A DNA stretch of 7,718 nt from Vibrio tasmaniensis 1F-187 (GTDB lineage: Bacteria; Pseudomonadota; Gammaproteobacteria; Enterobacterales; Vibrionaceae), in contig NZ_AJZM02000150.1 in the NCBI RefSeq assembly GCF_000272405.2, positions 67,150-74,867 of the forward strand, in the 5' to 3' direction. The notes under the pieces were generated by a model that saw nothing but the letters and a program-made list of their open reading frames with translations, did no database searches and had not been told where the DNA came from. Of the stretch, positions 4,310-7,718 are shown piece after piece. Both the position numbers and the translations under genes were made by a program. Position 1 is the first letter of the stretch. The number at the start of each line of letters is the position of its first letter.

Positions 4310-5662
4310 TCACGAATAAGCATGAGTCGAGAGATCCGGAGACTTACTGTTCTTTTGAATGACACACATCAGCTGGATAAGCAGCAGAATCCCTGTCACA
4401 CCTAAACCAACACCGATTCCGCCCCAGATCCCTGCCAATTCAAACTTAGACATCAAATACCAAGCCGCTGGCAAACCAAATACCCAGTAACCAATGGCTG
4501 TCATTACGGTTGGCATTGAGACAATCTTCATCCCTCTCAACAGGTTAATCGCCAATAACTGCCAAGCGTCTACAATAAAGCACAACGCAACCACCCAAAT
4601 AACAGAGGCCAATAGCGAAGTCATTGCGCCCGTACCATCGTCTAACTTGAAGATAGACGCGATCATTTCTGGCCAGATGATGAACACGGCAGATAAGGCT
4701 ACGCTCAACACCGACACCAATATAAAGCTTAGAATCGAGGTTCTTTTGATGCCTTCGTAGTTACCCGCACCGAAATCACGGCCAACCAAAATCGCCGCAG
4801 CTTGTGAGAAACCGAAATTGAAGTTCCAAGTAAAGCTTAAGCATTGCAGTAGGATTTGGTGCAGTGCTAGAGAAGCAATACTGATCGTCCCCGCCATCAG
4901 AGTTCCGCCGTATATCAAGCCATGTTCAAGTAATGCAGCGAGCCCAATAGGCAAACCCATCATCAATAAAGGGCTCATTAATTTGATTGAATACTCTTCT
5001 GTGTTTAACCAAGGGGCGAACTGCTTGAATTCGTCACGCTTGAATACCCAAACCGTGTATCCAACCATCACGATAAAGGCCGCGATAGCCGTACCTAACC
5101 CTAAACCAGTTAAACCCATGTCTAATTGGAAAGTTAAGAAATAGCTCACTGGCACATTCAGAATTACGGTGATAATAGACATCACAAGAATAGAACGCAC
5201 ATTGCCAAACGCACTGGTTAATCCACGCAGTACCAACAAGATAAGCGAAGGCAACATCACCCACTTCAAAGCATGGACATATTCCATGGCTAAAGTGATC
5301 ACTTCTGGTGGCTGTTTGGCTGCTTCTAATACCAACGGAGCAAACCAGAAGCTGGCCATTAAGGTCACGCTGAGCACGAATGCCAACATGGTTGCGCCTT
5401 TCACCGCCAATCTGATTTGTGTATTACCAAACTCAGGGCGAGCTACGCGCTGACCGTAAGCGATCGCAATCAAGTTCGCGACACACCCCACGGTGCTACT
5501 CGCAATAATAAAGATGAAAAAGTAGATAGAGGCGCCTAAGCCACCAGCCGCAAGGGCTGACACACTGATACGCGACATCATCCAAACATCAGTAAGGACT
5601 AACGCCATAGAGATCAGCTGTGAAATGATCAAAGGGAATGCAAGTGTGAGTATTTTTTTCAT
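4310..5662 (-). CDS. MATE-family multidrug efflux transporter
   Basis: This 450-residue, roughly 12-helix inner-membrane protein belongs to the MATE family (NorM/DinF-like), which exports cationic drugs and dyes in exchange for Na+ or H+. Two homologous halves are visible, starting near residues 1-12 (ILTLAFPLIISQLISMALVLTDVWM) and 231-246 (PLLMMGLPIGLAALLEHGLI). The acidic residues that couple ions in V. cholerae NorM (Asp36, Glu255, Asp371) appear to correspond to Asp25, Glu246 and Asp365 (in CFIVDAWQLLAINLLRG), so the pump should be active. Length is normal for the family. The start has a GAGG ribosome site 5 bases upstream of ATG. It is divergent from the LysR gene with 100 bp between them. 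No terminator is visible after the gene. Its substrate cannot be read from sequence. Confidence 0.93.
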   Translation of the reverse strand: MKKILTLAFPLIISQLISMALVLTDVWMMSRISVSALAAGGLGASIYFFIFIIASSTVGCVANLIAIAYGQRVARPEFGNTQIRLAVKGATMLAFVLSVTLMASFWFAPLVLEAAKQPPEVITLAMEYVHALKWVMLPSLILLVLRGLTSAFGNVRSILVMSIITVILNVPVSYFLTFQLDMGLTGLGLGTAIAAFIVMVGYTVWVFKRDEFKQFAPWLNTEEYSIKLMSPLLMMGLPIGLAALLEHGLIYGGTLMAGTISIASLALHQILLQCLSFTWNFNFGFSQAAAILVGRDFGAGNYEGIKRTSILSFILVSVLSVALSAVFIIWPEMIASIFKLDDGTGAMTSLLASVIWVVALCFIVDAWQLLAINLLRGMKIVSMPTVMTAIGYWVFGLPAAWYLMSKFELAGIWGGIGVGLGVTGILLLIQLMCVIQKNSKSPDLSTHAYS

Positions 5663-5685
5663 GAGCGCCTCAGGTAATTTCGCCC

Positions 5686-5714
5686 AAAATACGATCGATG
5701 AAGCTGGCGTTCAA
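5686..5714 (-). promoter_or_regulatory. Predicted promoter of the MATE gene
   Basis: On the minus strand TTGAAC (5709-5714) and TATTTT (5686-5691) are separated by exactly 17 bp. Transcription would begin near 5679, leaving a short leader before the ATG at 5662. It lies inside the 100-bp divergent gap, where a LysR-type regulator would bind. Confidence 0.45.
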
Positions 5715-5726
5715 TTGATAAATTTG
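5712..5726. promoter_or_regulatory. Candidate LysR-type operator
   Basis: CAATTGATAAATTTG is an imperfect AT-rich dyad (AATT-N4-AATT core) that overlaps the -35 of the predicted MATE promoter, in the gap between the regulator and its divergent neighbour. LysR-type proteins commonly bind T-N11-A dyads in this location. The match is loose and based mainly on position. Confidence 0.25.
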
Positions 5727-5762
5727 CGACTCTAACATTCCATAAACTCATGCGAACGAATT

Positions 5763-6737
5763 ATGACCCCATATCCTAGCTTGCCATCATCCCATAATGG
5801 CTTAAAAGCCTTCGAAGCTGCTGCAAGGCTGATGAGCTTTACGTTGGCCGCCGATGAACTGCATGTGACACAAAGTGCGATCAGCCGTCAGATTAAACAG
5901 CTTGAAGATGAGTTAAACGCATCATTGGTTATTCGTAAGCATCGAGCGATTGAACTAACAGAACATGGTCACGATTTGTACGTGGCTTTACGTGAAAGCT
6001 ATGCCAATGTCGAAACGGTTATTGCTTCTTGGGGTGAGCCAAAGCAGAAACGTATTGTGATCAAAGCGACTTTGAGTTTCGCGACGCGCGTATTGATCTC
6101 TAAAGTCCGGGAATTAAACGAGCGTTATCAAGATTATGAAATCGTCATTGTGCCTGTGATTGAGGAAGACGAATCGATCAACAGCAGCGAATATGACCTA
6201 CTGATCTTCCATACACGCTTCAAAAAACGCTATGACAAGGCACCTAACATCACCTTCTTACGTGAAGAGTTTATGGCGCCGGTCTGTTCGACTAGTTTAA
6301 CGAACCAAGATACTGACCTCGATTCAATATTAACCTTACCAAGGCTCCACCCAACCTTAGATCATCACGACTGGAAAGTGTGGCTTGCTGATGTCGAGTC
6401 CCCGCCGAAAAAGCCCGTTAGAAATACCAGCTTCTTGTCTTTGGATATGGCACTCAGTGCTTGCTTGTCGGGTGAAGGGGTCACGGTGACGGATTTACTG
6501 TTGGTTTTGCAGGATCTACAACGGGGCTTCTTGTACTGCCCTAAGGATGCAAAGATTCAACACAGTGCTTGGACTTACTTCATGCACCAGCGTACACACA
6601 CGCCTATCATCAATGACCTTATTGAATGGCTGAGGGAAGAGACAGCAAAAGAGATCGAGTTGCTGAAATCACTCGCACAGCAATATCAATGGTTTGGTGT
6701 AATAGAGCAAGACAAAGGCTTTGGTCGACTCTCTTAA
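5763..6737 (+). CDS. LysR-type transcriptional regulator (GcvA-like)
   Basis: The 324-residue protein has an N-terminal winged helix-turn-helix (about 13-72: LKAFEAAARLMSFTLAADEL, then HVTQSAISRQIKQLEDEL) and a LysR substrate-binding domain (about 95-300). The opening LPS-x-GLKAFEAAAR and the HHDWKVWL segment (201-208) resemble the GcvA subgroup. It probably binds DNA as a tetramer and responds to an unknown small ligand. It is transcribed away from the MATE gene, the arrangement in which these regulators usually control the divergent gene and themselves. The EamA gene follows after 42 bp on the same strand. There is no clear Shine-Dalgarno before ATG; the start is kept because the N-terminus fits the family. 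The C-terminal 25 or so residues extend beyond the usual end (about 300). Confidence 0.93.
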   Translation: MTPYPSLPSSHNGLKAFEAAARLMSFTLAADELHVTQSAISRQIKQLEDELNASLVIRKHRAIELTEHGHDLYVALRESYANVETVIASWGEPKQKRIVIKATLSFATRVLISKVRELNERYQDYEIVIVPVIEEDESINSSEYDLLIFHTRFKKRYDKAPNITFLREEFMAPVCSTSLTNQDTDLDSILTLPRLHPTLDHHDWKVWLADVESPPKKPVRNTSFLSLDMALSACLSGEGVTVTDLLLVLQDLQRGFLYCPKDAKIQHSAWTYFMHQRTHTPIINDLIEWLREETAKEIELLKSLAQQYQWFGVIEQDKGFGRLS

Positions 6738-6750
6738 ATTAAGCTATGAT
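6721..6750 (+). promoter_or_regulatory. Weak candidate promoter of the EamA gene
   Basis: TTGGTC (6721-6726, inside the end of the LysR gene) is 18 bp from TATGAT (6745-6750, 5 of 6 to the -10 consensus). The EamA gene may be read from here, from the LysR promoter, or both. No terminator hairpin is visible between the two genes. Confidence 0.3.
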
Positions 6751-6779
6751 TCCCCTTCCCTCACCCGATTGATATTTTT

Positions 6780-7679
6780 ATGCCTTCTTTCTCTGTTTCA
6801 ATGATCCCTGTTGGGGTTAGGTTCATGATCCTCTCCGCTTTTGGGTTCGCACTGATGTCTGCTTGTGTGAAATACATCAGCAACTACGGTATACCTGTAT
6901 TTGAAATTGTTGCAGCAAGGGCATTGGTCTCTTTGATCATCAGCTATATCGATGTGAAACGAAAAGGCATTTCGATCTGGGGTAATAACAAACCACTCTT
7001 GTTCGTGCGTGGTGCTGTCGGTACTGCGGCGTTAATGTGTGTTTACTACGCTGTCACCACCTTGCCATTAGCAGAAGCAACCATTCTACAATACGTACAT
7101 CCGGTGTTTACCGCGTTGCTTGGCGTGTTGTTCCTCAAAGAGCGCGTGCAAAAGTCGACCATGATCTGCATAGCATTCTGCCTCGCGGGATTGCTGGTGA
7201 TGGTACAACCAAGCATGAACAGTGGCGTAAACAGCGAGTTACCCATGTTCAGCATTATGGTGGCGTTATTGGGCGCGTTTGGTAGCTCAATTGCTTATGT
7301 AATTGTGAGAAAGCTTAGCCAAACTGAAGATAGCTCGGTGATCATCTTCTATTTCCCGCTGGTTGCTCTTCCAATCTCAACAGCCCTGATCTGGAACGAC
7401 TTTGTATGGCCGAGCTTATTCTTAACCATTCTGTTGGTTCTGGTCGGGATTTTCACTCAGATAGGCCAATACGGTTTAACCAAGGCGATGCAAACTCAAG
7501 CTGCCGGTAAAGCTTCGGCTTACTCATACGTTCAAATCGTATTCTCAGCGTTGTTAGGCGTGTGGATCTTCAATGAGATACCATCCGTTTGGACTTACCT
7601 AGGTGGTGGCCTGATCGTAACAGGAGCCTTGATCAATGTGTTTGGCAAACAGCTGTTAGTACCGTTTAAGGCTAAGTAA
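6780..7679 (+). CDS. EamA/DMT-superfamily transporter
   Basis: This 299-residue, 10-helix inner-membrane protein has two EamA repeats, about residues 12-142 and 157-290. Each ends in the characteristic segment: QYVHPVFTALLGVLFLKERV (104-123, Glu121) and QIVFSALLGVWIFNEIPS (252-269, Glu266), and both repeats are followed by a Gly-rich last helix. The family includes metabolite and amino-acid exporters and some uptake carriers; the substrate here cannot be told. It follows the LysR gene by 42 bp on the same strand and may share its transcript. The first ATG lacks a ribosome site; ATG at 6825 (residue 16, preceded by GGGGTTAGG) is a fair alternative that keeps all ten helices. No terminator is seen before the window ends. 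Confidence 0.92.
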   Translation: MPSFSVSMIPVGVRFMILSAFGFALMSACVKYISNYGIPVFEIVAARALVSLIISYIDVKRKGISIWGNNKPLLFVRGAVGTAALMCVYYAVTTLPLAEATILQYVHPVFTALLGVLFLKERVQKSTMICIAFCLAGLLVMVQPSMNSGVNSELPMFSIMVALLGAFGSSIAYVIVRKLSQTEDSSVIIFYFPLVALPISTALIWNDFVWPSLFLTILLVLVGIFTQIGQYGLTKAMQTQAAGKASAYSYVQIVFSALLGVWIFNEIPSVWTYLGGGLIVTGALINVFGKQLLVPFKAK

Positions 7680-7683
7680 CCAA

Positions 7684-7718
7684 TTGAGCAACTGAGCGAC
7701 TAAGCGACTAAGCGACTA
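7684..7718. repeat. Octamer tandem repeat at the window edge
   Basis: Successive octamers TTGAGCAA, CTGAGCGA, CTAAGCGA, CTAAGCGA and a partial CTA start 5 bp after the EamA stop codon and run off the end of the window. The units become more uniform rightwards, so the array probably continues. The first unit matches the core of the repeat at 3706-3740 in reverse. Confidence 0.88.

Noticed and set aside
4494..5453. Several open frames antisense to or out of frame with the MATE gene
   Set aside because: They are shadows of a complete, family-typical gene and lack start signals of their own.
7037..7285. Alternate frames within the EamA gene
   Set aside because: They lie wholly inside a coding region that has clear family motifs in the main frame.

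Overview
The window looks like a chromosomal segment of a Vibrio (a marine gammaproteobacterium, possibly close to the Splendidus or Harveyi groups). This rests on the moderately AT-rich base composition, the closeness of the GMP reductase to the enterobacterial form, the gene families present and the short tandem repeats between genes. The species assignment is inference; no rRNA or other marker is present. I see no tRNA, rRNA, insertion sequence, integron attC site, CRISPR array or prophage gene.

Layout: (1) guaC on the minus strand, with a strong terminator after it and an unusual leader: a good sigma-70 promoter whose predicted transcript begins almost directly with a terminator-like hairpin. 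(2) About 620 bp without a convincing gene, holding a PurR-like box, a small hairpin and a stretch of phased A/T tracts. (3) A two-gene minus-strand operon: a response regulator fused to a CheC-type phosphatase domain, then, after one base, a stand-alone PAS protein, closed by a strong terminator. (4) About 400 bp with inverted and tandem repeats. (5) A small two-helix membrane protein on the minus strand, and a repeat-rich gap upstream of it. (6) A MATE-family efflux pump on the minus strand, divergent from a LysR-type regulator on the plus strand, which is followed by an EamA/DMT-family transporter on the plus strand, then an octamer tandem repeat at the window edge.

How the genes work together: guaC stands alone as a purine-interconversion gene. 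The receiver-CheC and PAS proteins are probably a translationally coupled sensory module that lacks its own kinase and must connect to one encoded elsewhere. The LysR regulator sits where regulators of divergent genes usually sit and is the natural candidate to control the MATE pump, and possibly the EamA transporter. Most genes belong to ordinary families. The least explained signals are the guaC leader, the long gap upstream of it, and the receiver-CheC plus PAS pair. I found no clear evidence of an undescribed defence or mobile system.
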